Of a DNA stretch of 64,000 nt, positions 25,540-34,735 are shown one piece after another (position 1 is the stretch's first letter; each line of letters starts with the position of its first letter). Origin of the DNA: Ferruginibacter sp. HRS2-29 (lineage in GTDB: Bacteria; Bacteroidota; Bacteroidia; Chitinophagales; Chitinophagaceae); the NCBI RefSeq assembly GCF_024343615.1, contig NZ_RJUB01000162.1, forward strand, positions 62,001 to 126,000, read 5' to 3'. The position numbers were made by a program, and so were the translations under genes. The notes under the pieces were generated by a model. It was given only the letters and a program-made list of their open reading frames with translations. It was not told the origin of the DNA and searched no databases.

Positions 25540-25690
25540 GGTGAATGGTGAATGGTGAATAGTGAATGGTGAATAGTGAATGGTGAATAGTGAATGGTGA
25601 AAATAGGAAGTTTAATACATAAATGAAACTATGGCCTGACTAAACCCCTAAACCTCTCCTAAACCCTAAACCCTAATCCCTAAACCCTGA
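25540..25690 (+). repeat. Word-repeat spacer (GTGAATGGTGAATA plus CCCTAAACC families)
   Basis: About eight tandem GTGAATGG/GTGAATAG words at 25540-25600 have no complementary arm. After a short unique stretch come CTAAACCCC, CTAAACCCTAAACC and CTAATCCCTAAACC words (25637-25689). Two families meet in one gap, and each seems to keep only one arm. Confidence 0.65.
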
Positions 25691-25713
25691 AAGTACGCAC
25701 CACAGGCACGACC

Positions 25714-26988
25714 CTACACCATCCAATCCACGATGCGGTTCTCATAATCCTTTTGATGCGGGATCGTGATCTTGATGTAATTATCCGTATATCCATCCAT
25801 CATGCCATTTTTATTGGCGATCTCGAAGAGAGTCCGGCGGCTCTGCCCGATATGTTGCGCAGTGAAAGCCTGCATTTTAGTGTAACTCAGGCTGCGGAGC
25901 ATTTTGTTGCGCTCATGGCGCACGCTCATCGGCACTACCGGGCCAAGTGTAAGCGCATGTGTATTGTCCCTTTCGGAATAGGTGAAAACGTGGAGGTAGG
26001 AAATGTCCAGTCCCTGTAGGAAATCCATCGTTTCTTTAAAATGCTCCTCCGTTTCGCCGGGAAAACCAACGATCACATCCACACCGATGCAGCAATGCGC
26101 CATGAATTGTTTGATGAGCTGCACTTTTTCGGCATACAGTTCCCTTTTATAACGCCTCCGCATAGCCGCGAGGGTAGTGTTGCTGCCGCTTTGCAGCGGA
26201 ATGTGAAAATGCGGCATGAACTTTTTGCTGTTGCTTACGAATTCGATGATCTCGTTGCCCAGCAGGTTCGGTTCTATGGAAGATATCCTGAAACGGTCGA
26301 TGCCGTAAGGGTTGTTATCCAGTTCTTTTATAAGGTCGAAAAAATTCTCTTCATGTTTGCGGCCGCCGCTTTTGGCGCCTTTTCCAAAATCTCCAAGGTT
26401 GATGCCGGTGAGCACGATCTCTTTTGTTCCGCCTTCGGCGATAGCCTTCACACTGTTCAGCACGTTGTCGATACTGTCGCTGCGGCTTTTTCCGCGTGCC
26501 ATCGGGATGGTACAGAAACTGCAATTGTAATCACAGCCATCCTGCACTTTCAAAAAAGTACGGGTGCGTTCCTTGATGGAATGAGATGCTTCAAAAATGT
26601 TGACTTCCTCAATATCGCAGCTGCAGATTTTAGCCGCATCGTTTTTACTGATCTCTTTAAGGTGAGCCGAAATATTGAATTTTTCGGCAGCGCCGAGCAC
26701 CAGGTTCACCCCGGGAATGGCGGCAATTTCGGCTGGTTTCAGTTGGGCATAACAGCCGGTGATCACCACAAGCGCTTCCGGCGCCTGGCGGTTGATACGC
26801 CGTACCAGGTGACGGCATTCCTTATCGGCATTTTCGGTAACCGAACAGGTATTGATCACATATACGTCGGCCACTTCGTCAAATTCTTTTTTGACAAAGC
26901 CATCATTCTCCAGCAAACGGCCGATGGCGGTGGTTTCGCTGAAGTTGAGCTTGCACCCGAGGGTGTGGAGGGCGACTGTTTTTTGCAT
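25714..26988 (-). CDS. mtaB: tRNA t6A37 methylthiotransferase MtaB
   Basis: A radical-SAM enzyme of 424 aa that converts t6A37 to ms2t6A37 in ANN-decoding tRNAs. The N-terminal cluster cysteines are Cys-12, Cys-48 and Cys-79. The radical-SAM motif CxxxCxxC is Cys-152, Cys-156 and Cys-159 in GCDYNCSFCT. The opening ALHTLGCKLNFSET is typical of MtaB rather than MiaB or RimO. A TRAM-like C-terminus follows. A TAnnTTTG box stands 7 bp before the ATG. Confidence 0.93.
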   Translation of the reverse strand: MQKTVALHTLGCKLNFSETTAIGRLLENDGFVKKEFDEVADVYVINTCSVTENADKECRHLVRRINRQAPEALVVITGCYAQLKPAEIAAIPGVNLVLGAAEKFNISAHLKEISKNDAAKICSCDIEEVNIFEASHSIKERTRTFLKVQDGCDYNCSFCTIPMARGKSRSDSIDNVLNSVKAIAEGGTKEIVLTGINLGDFGKGAKSGGRKHEENFFDLIKELDNNPYGIDRFRISSIEPNLLGNEIIEFVSNSKKFMPHFHIPLQSGSNTTLAAMRRRYKRELYAEKVQLIKQFMAHCCIGVDVIVGFPGETEEHFKETMDFLQGLDISYLHVFTYSERDNTHALTLGPVVPMSVRHERNKMLRSLSYTKMQAFTAQHIGQSRRTLFEIANKNGMMDGYTDNYIKITIPHQKDYENRIVDWMV

Positions 26989-26995
26989 CGGGGGG

Positions 26996-27003
26996 CAAAA
27001 TTA
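26996..27003 (-). promoter_or_regulatory. Bacteroidota -7 box TAATTTTG of mtaB
   Basis: A perfect TAnnTTTG on the minus strand, 7 nt from the ATG at 26988, implying a very short leader or leaderless mRNA. The neighbouring AGTCAAT words occupy the -33 region. Confidence 0.5.
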
Positions 27004-27013
27004 CGTTTTTTTA

Positions 27014-27163
27014 AGTCAATAGTGAATAGTCAATAGTCAAAGTATGAGGTTTTTGGTGTATTGGAAAGACCCAATATCAGGCGTAAAACCTTCTTAGTGA
27101 ACAAACTTCAATATCTCTGAAACCTTCAATGATTTGACTATTCACTATTGACTATTCACTATT
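27014..27163 (+). repeat. Word-repeat hairpin spacer (GTCAATAGTGAATA family)
   Basis: AGTCAATAGTGAATAGTCAA at 27014-27040 is mirrored by TTTGACTATTCACTATTGAC words at 27131-27163. About 90 bp of unrelated sequence lies between. It separates the divergent mtaB and rnr genes, so both arms face gene starts. Confidence 0.78.
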
Positions 27164-27192
27164 TCGCTTAAATTGCATTCAGAAATATACAT

Positions 27193-29247
27193 ATGAGTAA
27201 AAAGCAACAAGGAAATTCCCCGCAAAAGAAATCTTCGCAAACGCAGATCTTGAAGGGAAAACTCGACATCAGCCGCAGCGGGATGGGGTTTGTAATGGTA
27301 GAAGGGCAGGAAAAAGACATCATGGTTAAACCGAACGATTTCGGTAAAGCGTTTCATGGCGATACTGTAAGAGTAGAGATACCCAAACATGCCGGGTTCG
27401 GCAAAAGGGTGGAAGGTAAAGTAATAGATGTGGCCGAAAGGAAACAGACAGAATTTGTGGGTAATGTGGAAGTAAATGGCAATATCGCGTTTTTTGTGGC
27501 CGGTGGCGAAAAGCCGGTGCCCGATTTTTATATACCCATCGAAAAATTGAATGGCGCTGCCAATGGCGACAGGGTGGTGGTAAAACTTACCCGCTGGGAT
27601 AAGAATGATAAAAAACCTCAGGGTGAAGTCATCACGGTAATAAAAGCAGAAGACGAAGGCGATCTCGCCATGAAAGAGATCATCATCCAGGCAGGGTTCC
27701 CCTTGAAGTTTGAAGACGAGATATTAAAAATTGCGGCAGCCCTTCCTGATACGATCAGCCGGGAAGAAACCAAGAAAAGAAAAGATTGCCGCGACATTCT
27801 CACCTTTACCATCGATCCCGCTGATGCGAAGGATTTTGATGATGCCATTTCTATCCGCAACCTCGATAACGGTAATTATGAAATTGGTGTACACATCGCC
27901 GATGTGAGCCATTTTGTTACACCCGATAGTCCGCTCGATAAGGCCGCTTATGCCCGTGCCACCAGCGTTTACCTGCCAGACAGGGTGAACCCGATGCTGC
28001 CGGAAAGGATATCCAATGAGCTTTGTTCGCTGAGGCCGAATGAAGATAAATATACCTTCTCTGTCATTTTCCAGATCAACAACAGGGCGGAGATAAAGCA
28101 CAAATGGATCGGCCGTACGATCATTCACAGCAATCACCGCTTTACGTACGAAGAAGTGCAGGAGACAATAGAAACCAGGGATGGCCTGCATTTCAAGCCA
28201 TTGCTGCTGCTGAACGACCTGGCTAAAAAATTCCGTAAGGAAAGATTCGATAATGGGGCGATCAATTTTTCTTCTACCGAAGTAAAATTCCAGTTGGATG
28301 AAAAAGGAAAACCTGTCGGCATCGTAGTGAAAGAGAGTAAAGATGCACATAAACTGATCGAAGAGTTCATGCTGCTGGCTAACAGGACAGTGGCGGAGTA
28401 TGTTTCCAAGATAAAGATCAACAAAGAACCCATTCCCTTTCCCTATCGTATTCACGATACCCCCGATGATGAAAAACTGGCGCCGTTTGTGGCTTTTGCA
28501 AGAAAGTTCGGGTACACTTTCAACATGAAAGATGAGAACCAGGTGGCGGCATCTTTCAACAAACTATTGAAAGATGTGCAGGGCAAACCGGAGCAGCATG
28601 TGCTGGAGCAACTCGGCATCCGTACCATGGCGAAAGCGGTGTATACGACCGAAAATATCGGTCATTATGGATTAGGTTTTGAAAATTATTGCCATTTTAC
28701 TTCGCCGATACGCCGCTACCCGGATGTGCTGGTGCATCGTGTTTTGCAACAATGCCTGGATAAAAATGTGAAGATCGATAAGAAGATGGAAGAAAAATGC
28801 AAGCATTGCAGCGATCGCGAAAGATCGGCTATGGAAGCGGAGCGTGCCGGAAATAAATACAAGCAGGTGGAATATATGCAGCAGTTCATCGGCGACGAAT
28901 TTGAAGCAGTGGTGAGCGGCGTTTCTACCTTCGGTTTCTGGACGGAAACAGTGGCGCACAAATGTGAAGGGCTGGTGAGCATCCGCGACCTGGTGGATTA
29001 CGATGAATTCCGCCTCGATGAAACAGACTACTGCCTCGTAGGCCAACGTACCGGCACACGCTTCAGGATAGGAGATAAAGTGATGATAAAAGTGGTGTCG
29101 GCCAACCTTGCCAAACGCCAGCTGGATTATCATTGGATCCCTTCAAAGCCAGATAGGGCGGCACCTGCAGGAAAGGTTAAGAAAACACCTGCGGCACCTG
29201 CGGCTAAAAAAGCTGCTCCTAAAAAACAAACGAAAAACAAAAAATAA
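27193..29247 (+). CDS. rnr: Ribonuclease R
   Basis: A processive 3'-5' exoribonuclease of the RNase II/R family, 684 aa, acting in mRNA and structured RNA decay. N-terminal cold-shock/OB domains precede the RNB catalytic core, whose metal-binding motif is DPADAKDFDDAI near residues 206-217. The HFTSPIRRYPDV block and a C-terminal S1 domain follow. The tail is lysine-rich (from about 655), as usual for RNase R. The frame ends at the first word of an ATAAG repeat. Confidence 0.94.
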   Translation: MSKKQQGNSPQKKSSQTQILKGKLDISRSGMGFVMVEGQEKDIMVKPNDFGKAFHGDTVRVEIPKHAGFGKRVEGKVIDVAERKQTEFVGNVEVNGNIAFFVAGGEKPVPDFYIPIEKLNGAANGDRVVVKLTRWDKNDKKPQGEVITVIKAEDEGDLAMKEIIIQAGFPLKFEDEILKIAAALPDTISREETKKRKDCRDILTFTIDPADAKDFDDAISIRNLDNGNYEIGVHIADVSHFVTPDSPLDKAAYARATSVYLPDRVNPMLPERISNELCSLRPNEDKYTFSVIFQINNRAEIKHKWIGRTIIHSNHRFTYEEVQETIETRDGLHFKPLLLLNDLAKKFRKERFDNGAINFSSTEVKFQLDEKGKPVGIVVKESKDAHKLIEEFMLLANRTVAEYVSKIKINKEPIPFPYRIHDTPDDEKLAPFVAFARKFGYTFNMKDENQVAASFNKLLKDVQGKPEQHVLEQLGIRTMAKAVYTTENIGHYGLGFENYCHFTSPIRRYPDVLVHRVLQQCLDKNVKIDKKMEEKCKHCSDRERSAMEAERAGNKYKQVEYMQQFIGDEFEAVVSGVSTFGFWTETVAHKCEGLVSIRDLVDYDEFRLDETDYCLVGQRTGTRFRIGDKVMIKVVSANLAKRQLDYHWIPSKPDRAAPAGKVKKTPAAPAAKKAAPKKQTKNKK

Positions 29248-29346
29248 GAAATAATAAATAAGGAATAAGAAAGTGAGTTCGCATTTTCGGACGCTGCTTG
29301 TTTATTCCATTGTTAATTATTAATTATAATTATTAATTATTAATTG
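29248..29346 (+). repeat. Word-repeat spacer (ATAAGGAATAAG and TTAATTATTAATT families)
   Basis: AAATAAGGAATAAGAAA words follow the rnr stop. After a short GC-richer middle come TTAATTATTAATTATAATT words at 29312-29345, a nearly self-complementary run ending 6 bp before the next start. Confidence 0.62.
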
Positions 29347-29351
29347 TCTCA

Positions 29352-30317
29352 ATGTTCTCTTTCACCGAGCTCTCTTCCTTATTCGAACAACATTTCAATA
29401 AGCGGCAATTCCCGGTTTCTCCCGCCAATCTTTACGATCCTGCGCAATACATTCTGCAGATCGGTGGAAAAAGGGTGCGGCCGGTATGTGTGCTGATGGG
29501 GAACGAATTGTTTGGAGAGATCGACCCGGATGCATATCATGTGGCGACTGCTATCGAGTTGTTTCACAATTTCAGCCTTATTCACGATGACATCATGGAC
29601 AAAGCGCCACTGCGGCGGGGCATGGAAACCGTGCACAGCAAATATGGCGAGTCTACCGCATTACTGGCCGGCGATGTGATGATGGTGCAGGCATACGATA
29701 ATCTCAACCAGATAAAACCACTTCATCTTCAGAAGATATTATTTCATTTCAATAAGAGTGCGAAAGAAGTATGCGAAGGGCAGCAGCTCGATATGGATTT
29801 TGAGCAGCGCGATAACGTAACTATGGAAGAATATGTGAACATGATCACGCTGAAAACTTCCGTGTTGCTGGCCGGCAGCATGCAGGTAGGCGCCATCCTG
29901 GGGGGCGCCGGCGAAGGTAACCAGCAACATATCTACAATTTTGGCAAAAACCTCGGCATAGCCTTCCAGGTGCAGGATGATTATCTCGACGCATTTGGCG
30001 ACCCGGAAAAATTCGGCAAGCAGGTAGGGGGGGATATCTTATCCAATAAAAAGACATTCCTGCTGATACATGCGCTGGACGTGGCTTCTGCTACGCAAAA
30101 AGAGGAACTGAAAAATTTGCTTTCCGGCAATGCGCCCGATAAAGTAGCCAGCGTATTACAGATCTTCCGCGATTGCAAAGTGGATGAATGGGCAGCGGAA
30201 TTGAAAGAAAAATATTTCCAGGAAGCATTGAAAAACCTGGAAGATATCGCGGTCTCTTCTTCCCGTAAGAACGAATTGCGCAAGCTGGCGGAGTATCTTT
30301 TGCAACGCGAATCTTAA
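29352..30317 (+). CDS. Trans-isoprenyl diphosphate synthase
   Basis: Elongates allylic diphosphates with IPP in the cytoplasm; 321 aa. The first aspartate-rich motif DDIMD is at residues 79-83 in LIHDDIMDKAPLRRG, and the second, DDYLD, is near 210 in FQVQDDYLDAFGD. GGKRVRP at 38-44 binds IPP. The product length (farnesyl, geranylgeranyl or the octaprenyl side chain of menaquinone) cannot be fixed by eye. The residues before the first DDxxD (Phe, Leu) do not exclude a C20 product. Confidence 0.9.
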   Translation: MFSFTELSSLFEQHFNKRQFPVSPANLYDPAQYILQIGGKRVRPVCVLMGNELFGEIDPDAYHVATAIELFHNFSLIHDDIMDKAPLRRGMETVHSKYGESTALLAGDVMMVQAYDNLNQIKPLHLQKILFHFNKSAKEVCEGQQLDMDFEQRDNVTMEEYVNMITLKTSVLLAGSMQVGAILGGAGEGNQQHIYNFGKNLGIAFQVQDDYLDAFGDPEKFGKQVGGDILSNKKTFLLIHALDVASATQKEELKNLLSGNAPDKVASVLQIFRDCKVDEWAAELKEKYFQEALKNLEDIAVSSSRKNELRKLAEYLLQRES

Positions 30318-30319
30318 TT

Positions 30320-30421
30320 TTACCACAAAGACCCAAAGCGACAAAGAAGCACAAAGGATTTCTATTGACTCTTTTGTTTTTATTCTTCGTGAACCTTTGT
30401 GTCTTCGGGCCTTCGTGGTCG
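30320..30421 (+). repeat. Word-repeat hairpin spacer (ACCACAAAGACCCAAAG family)
   Basis: ACCACAAAGACCCAAAGCG and AAGCACAAAGG at 30320-30357 face CCTTTGTGTCTTCGGGCC and TTCGTGGT at 30392-30420. The words (ACAAAG, GACCCAAAG) differ from those of all other spacers in the window, but the architecture is the same. Confidence 0.72.
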
Positions 30422-30467
30422 AATCCCAAAAAATTTCCCTATTTTAGTTCGCACAAAACAAACTGAC

Positions 30468-32393
30468 ATGTCTACTTCCTTATTCAGAAAAAAATCTATT
30501 GATGTAATATTGAAAGACGCGGCCGCAGGGCTGGGGGATGGAGAACATGGCGGTGGCGGGCTCAAAAAAGTATTGGGCGTTAAAGATCTTACTTTCTTTG
30601 GTGTGGCCGCGGTTATTGGTGCCGGGGTATTCAGCAGCATTGGCAAAGCCAGCTACGATGGCGGTCCCGGCGTGATCTATCTTTATATTTTTACGGCTAT
30701 CGCCTGCGGGTTTGCAGCGCTTTGTTATGCGGAGTTCGCCAGCACGGTGCCGGTCAGCGGCAGCGCTTATACTTATTCTTATGTCGCCTTCGGCGAAATA
30801 TTCGCCTGGATCATCGGGTGGGATCTGTTGATGGAATATGCCATCGGCAACATCGCGGTAGCGATCAGCTGGAGTGATTATTTTACCAACCTGATGAACA
30901 AAGCCGGCCTGCACATCGCTGACTGGCTTACGATGGATTATACAACGGCGCATCATGGTTTTACTGCCGTAACCGAAGAACTTGCCAAAGGTTCTACCCT
31001 GGCTTCACTCGATCCGGCGATGGTAGAAAAATACAATGCCTGGATCACTTCACCGACAATAGGCGGGTTGCATTGCATCATGGATCTTCCGGCGTTTTGC
31101 ATCGTAGGACTTATTACAGCCGTGGTATTCGTAGGAATAAAAGAAAGCCGGTCACTCAGCAACATCATGGTGATGATCAAACTGGCCGTGATATTCCTCG
31201 TGGTAGTGGTGGGGGCAAGTTATGTAAATACAGACAACTGGTCGCCCTTTACACCTAACGGTATCGGTGGTATCTTAAAAGGGGTATCGGCTGTATTCTT
31301 TGCCTATATTGGTTTTGATGCCATCAGCACTACTGCCGAAGAGTGTAAGGATCCGCAGAGGGATCTGCCGCGTGGCATGATCTATTCATTAATCATTTGT
31401 ACTATATTATATGTGTTGCTCGGGTTGGTCCTGACGGGCATGGTGCGTTATACTTCTCTCAACGTTGGCGATCCGCTTGCACTGGTATTCGATCAGCGTG
31501 GATTGAAATGGATCGGAGCCATCGTTGCGTTCAGTGCCATAATCGCCACAGCAAGCGTGTTGCTTGTTTTCCAGATGGGGCAACCGCGTATCTGGATGAG
31601 CATGAGCCGCGATGGTCTGCTGCCGAAAATATTTTCCCGTATCCATCCGAAATTTCATACACCTTCTTTTTCTACCATACTCACCGGCCTGGTAGTGGCG
31701 ATCCCTGCATTGTTCCTCAACCTGGAAGTGGTATTGGCGCTTACGAGTATCGGGACACTGTTCGCTTTCATATTGGTATGCGGTGGTATCCTCGTATTGC
31801 AGGGAAGAAAAGACAAGGCTGAAAGCAAATTCAAAGTACCTTATATCAACGGAAGATTCATTCTTCCCGTATTGTTTATTCTTGCCCTTTTTCTTGGCTG
31901 GAAATATAACAACGACAGCATGAAAGAGTTTTTTAACAACAAATTGCTGGTGGCAAAAGAAAATATGTATGACAGGCTGGGAGCAGATAGCGTGCAGTTG
32001 AAGACGAGTTTGCTGCAACTGGATGGCGACCATTTCAATCAATATGGCGGCAATGTGAAACAATACCTCGACAGCAGTTTTACCACTAAGTACCGCCCGG
32101 TTATACGTAAATCGGGTTTGCCGGAAAAGACAATTTACTACACCGGTTCGGAAGCTTTCCTGCTCAATTTTCCGCAATGGCTTTTTGTTATCGTGGCGCT
32201 GATATTTGTAATACTCACTTTTGTGAAAAAATTCTCGCTGATACCCGTACTTGGGCTCGTCAGCTGTTTTTACCTGATGGCGCAGGAAAGCCATACTAAC
32301 TGGCTCCGGTTTTTGATTTGGCTGATAATAGGGTTGATGGTGTATTTTGTTTACAGTTATAAGAATAGTAAACTTTCGCCAAAAAAAGTTTAG
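30468..32393 (+). CDS. APC superfamily amino acid permease with two soluble insertions
   Basis: 641 aa from ATG 30468; the longer frame would translate repeat arm and promoter sequence. It resembles cationic or branched amino acid permeases: GVAAVIGAGVFSSIGKAS is the helix-1 substrate loop, and GFDAISTTAEECKDPQRDLP is the conserved helix 6-7 segment. Two insertions stand out: a ~50-residue loop after helix 4 (about 155-205) and a ~110-residue soluble stretch (about 485-575) between the late helices. These lengthen it well beyond the usual 450-500 aa. The substrate is unknown. Confidence 0.85.
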   Translation: MSTSLFRKKSIDVILKDAAAGLGDGEHGGGGLKKVLGVKDLTFFGVAAVIGAGVFSSIGKASYDGGPGVIYLYIFTAIACGFAALCYAEFASTVPVSGSAYTYSYVAFGEIFAWIIGWDLLMEYAIGNIAVAISWSDYFTNLMNKAGLHIADWLTMDYTTAHHGFTAVTEELAKGSTLASLDPAMVEKYNAWITSPTIGGLHCIMDLPAFCIVGLITAVVFVGIKESRSLSNIMVMIKLAVIFLVVVVGASYVNTDNWSPFTPNGIGGILKGVSAVFFAYIGFDAISTTAEECKDPQRDLPRGMIYSLIICTILYVLLGLVLTGMVRYTSLNVGDPLALVFDQRGLKWIGAIVAFSAIIATASVLLVFQMGQPRIWMSMSRDGLLPKIFSRIHPKFHTPSFSTILTGLVVAIPALFLNLEVVLALTSIGTLFAFILVCGGILVLQGRKDKAESKFKVPYINGRFILPVLFILALFLGWKYNNDSMKEFFNNKLLVAKENMYDRLGADSVQLKTSLLQLDGDHFNQYGGNVKQYLDSSFTTKYRPVIRKSGLPEKTIYYTGSEAFLLNFPQWLFVIVALIFVILTFVKKFSLIPVLGLVSCFYLMAQESHTNWLRFLIWLIIGLMVYFVYSYKNSKLSPKKV

Positions 32394-32395
32394 AG

Positions 32396-32492
32396 ATGAG
32401 CGATCAGGGTTGAATAAGTCTTAATGATTTGAAAAATTTCAAAAAGATACACCTAAACCCTCCACCCTAATCTCTAATCCCAAACCTGAAAC
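32396..32492 (+). repeat. Word-repeat spacer (CCCTAATCTCTAATCC family)
   Basis: The left side (GATCAGGGTTGAATAAG) is a weak remnant. The right side (ACCTAAACCCT, CACCCTAATCTCTAATCCC at 32451-32480) is clear and runs into the promoter box of the next gene. Confidence 0.55.
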
Positions 32493-32495
32493 CTG

Positions 32496-32503
32496 TACTT
32501 TTG
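32496..32503 (+). promoter_or_regulatory. Bacteroidota -7 box TACTTTTG of the Smr gene
   Basis: A perfect TAnnTTTG ending 4 bp before the ATG at 32508. The start of transcription would fall at the start codon. No -33 element is visible; repeat words occupy that place. Confidence 0.5.
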
Positions 32504-32507
32504 CAAA

Positions 32508-33518
32508 ATGAAATACGAAATAGGAGACAAGATCATTGTGCTGCACTCCGATGAAGAAGGAAAAGTGGTAGAGATCATTAATGAAAAAATGGTGATGATC
32601 GAAGTAAGGGGCGTAAAATTTCCTGCTTACATGGATCAGATAGATTTCCCTTATTTTAAAATGTTCTCCCAGAAAAAAGTAGTGGAGAAAAAGAAAATTT
32701 ATGTGGATGATATCCGCAAGGAAAAGCCGGTGGCGAGAAAGAAAGTAGGCGATGGCGTTTTCCTGAGTTTCATCCCGGTATTCGATAAGGATATTTTTGA
32801 AGATGATGTGGTGGATAAACTCAAGATCTATCTTATCAATCAGAATGAAGAAGGCTATCATTTTACCTACAACCTTTTATTTTCCGGGGAAAGCAATTTT
32901 CAGCTGAAGAACAATATCGACGGGCTTTCCGAATTCTACCTGCATGATATCGCGTTTGAAGATGTAAGCGATAATCCACGTTTTGAATTTGAATTTTCAC
33001 TGGTGAATGAACACAAGAAGAAAGCCCCTTTTTTTGAAGCATCGCTGAAAGTAAGCGGTAAAAAATTATTCAAAAGGGTAGAAGAACTGCAGGAAAAAAA
33101 TGAAGCTTCTTTTAAATATGAATTGTTTACACATTATCCCGATAAAGTAGAAGAAGAACGTGTAGACCTCTCAAGCCTTGGTAATGCCGGCTTTAGGGTG
33201 TACGACGCCGGTAAAGGCCGTCAGCATTTACCGCCGGCAAGATCGGTGGTGGATCTTCACATCGACAAACTTACCAATGATTGGAAACATCTTTCCAACT
33301 TTGAAATACTCACCATTCAGCTCAATGAATTTGAAAAGTATTACGACCTAGCGGTAGCGCACAAACAGCCTACGCTCATCATCATCCACGGTGTGGGGGA
33401 AGGGAAATTACGTGATGAGATCCATGAAAGCCTGCGGTTGAAAAACGAAGTAAAATCATTTGTAAACCAGTTTCACCCGTTGTATGGATATGGGGCAACG
33501 GAAATATACTTTAAGTAG
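32508..33518 (+). CDS. DUF2027/Smr-domain protein
   Basis: 336 aa, cytoplasmic. An N-terminal small beta domain (MKYEIGDKIIVLHSDEEGKVVEI), reminiscent of the MutS2/Smr-associated KOW-like fold, is followed by a lysine-rich linker and the DUF2027 middle. The C-terminal Smr domain opens VDLHIDKL and holds the IIIHGVGEGKLRDEI motif near 298-312. Smr domains are nickases or RNases, recently linked to ribosome rescue. The stop is followed at once by the inverted repeat at 33519. Confidence 0.85.
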   Translation: MKYEIGDKIIVLHSDEEGKVVEIINEKMVMIEVRGVKFPAYMDQIDFPYFKMFSQKKVVEKKKIYVDDIRKEKPVARKKVGDGVFLSFIPVFDKDIFEDDVVDKLKIYLINQNEEGYHFTYNLLFSGESNFQLKNNIDGLSEFYLHDIAFEDVSDNPRFEFEFSLVNEHKKKAPFFEASLKVSGKKLFKRVEELQEKNEASFKYELFTHYPDKVEEERVDLSSLGNAGFRVYDAGKGRQHLPPARSVVDLHIDKLTNDWKHLSNFEILTIQLNEFEKYYDLAVAHKQPTLIIIHGVGEGKLRDEIHESLRLKNEVKSFVNQFHPLYGYGATEIYFK

Positions 33519-33598
33519 TTTAGGGATCAGGGTTTAGGTATCTTTCGGTTCAACGTCTAAACCCTGATCCCTAAACCCTAATCTTTAATCTTTAACTA
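33519..33598 (+). repeat. Word-repeat hairpin (TTTAGGGATCAGGGTTTA, perfect 18-bp stem)
   Basis: The arms at 33519-33536 and 33558-33575 are perfect complements. A further CCTAATCTTTAATCTTTAAC tail reaches into the nhaA 3' end (stop 33585-33587) and encodes its last residues. It lies between convergent genes and could act as a bidirectional terminator. Confidence 0.85.
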
Positions 33599-34733
33599 CA
33601 GATTCCTTTAAAATGATGCGTAGGAAAACCAGTCCGCTGATCGCGGTGATCAGTGATGCAGCGATGATGGCGATCTTGGCGGTGGAGATATGATGCTGAT
33701 CCGTAAACGCGAGCAATGTTACGAATATACTCATCGTGAAGCCGATACCTGCCAGCAAGCCTGCGCCCAGTAAGTGTTTCCAGCGTAGATCGGAGGGAAG
33801 TGCACAAATGCCGGCGGTTACTGCCAGGAAGGAAAACAATAAGATCCCTACCGGCTTGCCGATCCCAAGTCCTGCGATGATGCCCATACTTTCTGTCGAG
33901 AACAGGCCATTTGTCCAACCAGCTTCAAAAACGATGGCGGTATTTGCCAGTGCAAACAGCGGCACAATGAAGAATGCGACAGGTTTATGCAGAAAATGCT
34001 GCAGGCGGTAAGAGACAGACCGTTCGTTGCCATCGCCGAAAGGGATAGCGAATGCAAGCAGTACGCCGGAAATAGTAGCGTGTACGCCCGATTGCAGCAT
34101 GCAATACCACATGGCTACCCCGGCCAGGAGATAGATTGGAAGCCAGTTTACCTTCAGCCTGTTGAGCACACATAAAAAGGCAAATATGGCTAATGCGATT
34201 CCAAGATAAAGCAAGGAAATGCCGGAAGAATAAAAAATGGCTATCACAAGAATGGCGCAGAGGTCGTCGATCACCGCCAATGCAGTAAGAAATATCTTCA
34301 GAGAGGTTGGCACTTTGCTTCCCAACAAGGCCAGTACACCGATAGCAAAGGCTATATCAGTTGCCATAGGGATCCCTGCACCGCTTTGTGTAGGTGTTCC
34401 GTAATTGAGCACCAGGTATATTCCCGCAGGCACCAGTACCCCGCCGATTGCGGCTACGATGGGCAGCAAGGCATTTTTCAGTTCGGATAATTCACCTTTA
34501 TAGATCTCTCTTTCGAGTTCCAGCCCGATCAACAGGAAAAATATTGACATCAGGCCATCATTGATCCAATGGGTGATGGAATGCCCAAAAGCCTGTAATT
34601 GCCAGAAGGAAGTGTAATCCTGGCTAAACCCGCTGTTGGCAAGTATCATAGACAAAACCGTACACACTATCAGGATAATACCACCGGCTTTTTCACTGTT
34701 GAAAAATTCGGAGAAAAGACGGGAAAGGGGCAT
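33585..34733 (-). CDS. nhaA: Na+/H+ antiporter NhaA
   Basis: An inner-membrane electrogenic antiporter, 382 aa, twelve hydrophobic helices. The ion-binding aspartates are present as Asp-156/Asp-157 in LAVIDDLCA, and ATDIAFAIG contains the helix-4 aspartate (Asp-126). GLELEREI near 70-77 is the other strong family block. The last residues (VKD) and the stop are encoded by AAAGATTAA words of the adjoining repeat. It is followed on the same strand only by convergent DNA, so it is likely monocistronic. Confidence 0.95.
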   Translation of the reverse strand: MPLSRLFSEFFNSEKAGGIILIVCTVLSMILANSGFSQDYTSFWQLQAFGHSITHWINDGLMSIFFLLIGLELEREIYKGELSELKNALLPIVAAIGGVLVPAGIYLVLNYGTPTQSGAGIPMATDIAFAIGVLALLGSKVPTSLKIFLTALAVIDDLCAILVIAIFYSSGISLLYLGIALAIFAFLCVLNRLKVNWLPIYLLAGVAMWYCMLQSGVHATISGVLLAFAIPFGDGNERSVSYRLQHFLHKPVAFFIVPLFALANTAIVFEAGWTNGLFSTESMGIIAGLGIGKPVGILLFSFLAVTAGICALPSDLRWKHLLGAGLLAGIGFTMSIFVTLLAFTDQHHISTAKIAIIAASLITAISGLVFLRIILKESVVKD

Positions 34734-34735
34734 GA

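Noticed and set aside
25540-25600. Tandem GTGAATGG/GTGAATAG words as a possible CRISPR array
   Set aside because: The unit is only 8 bp and there are no unique spacers of constant length; no cas genes are near. It belongs to the word-repeat spacers.
26041-27036. 331-aa open frame opposite mtaB
   Set aside because: It lies fully antisense to a well-conserved gene, has unusual composition rich in His, Phe and Val, and its end is repeat-encoded (SIVNSQ). It is a shadow frame.
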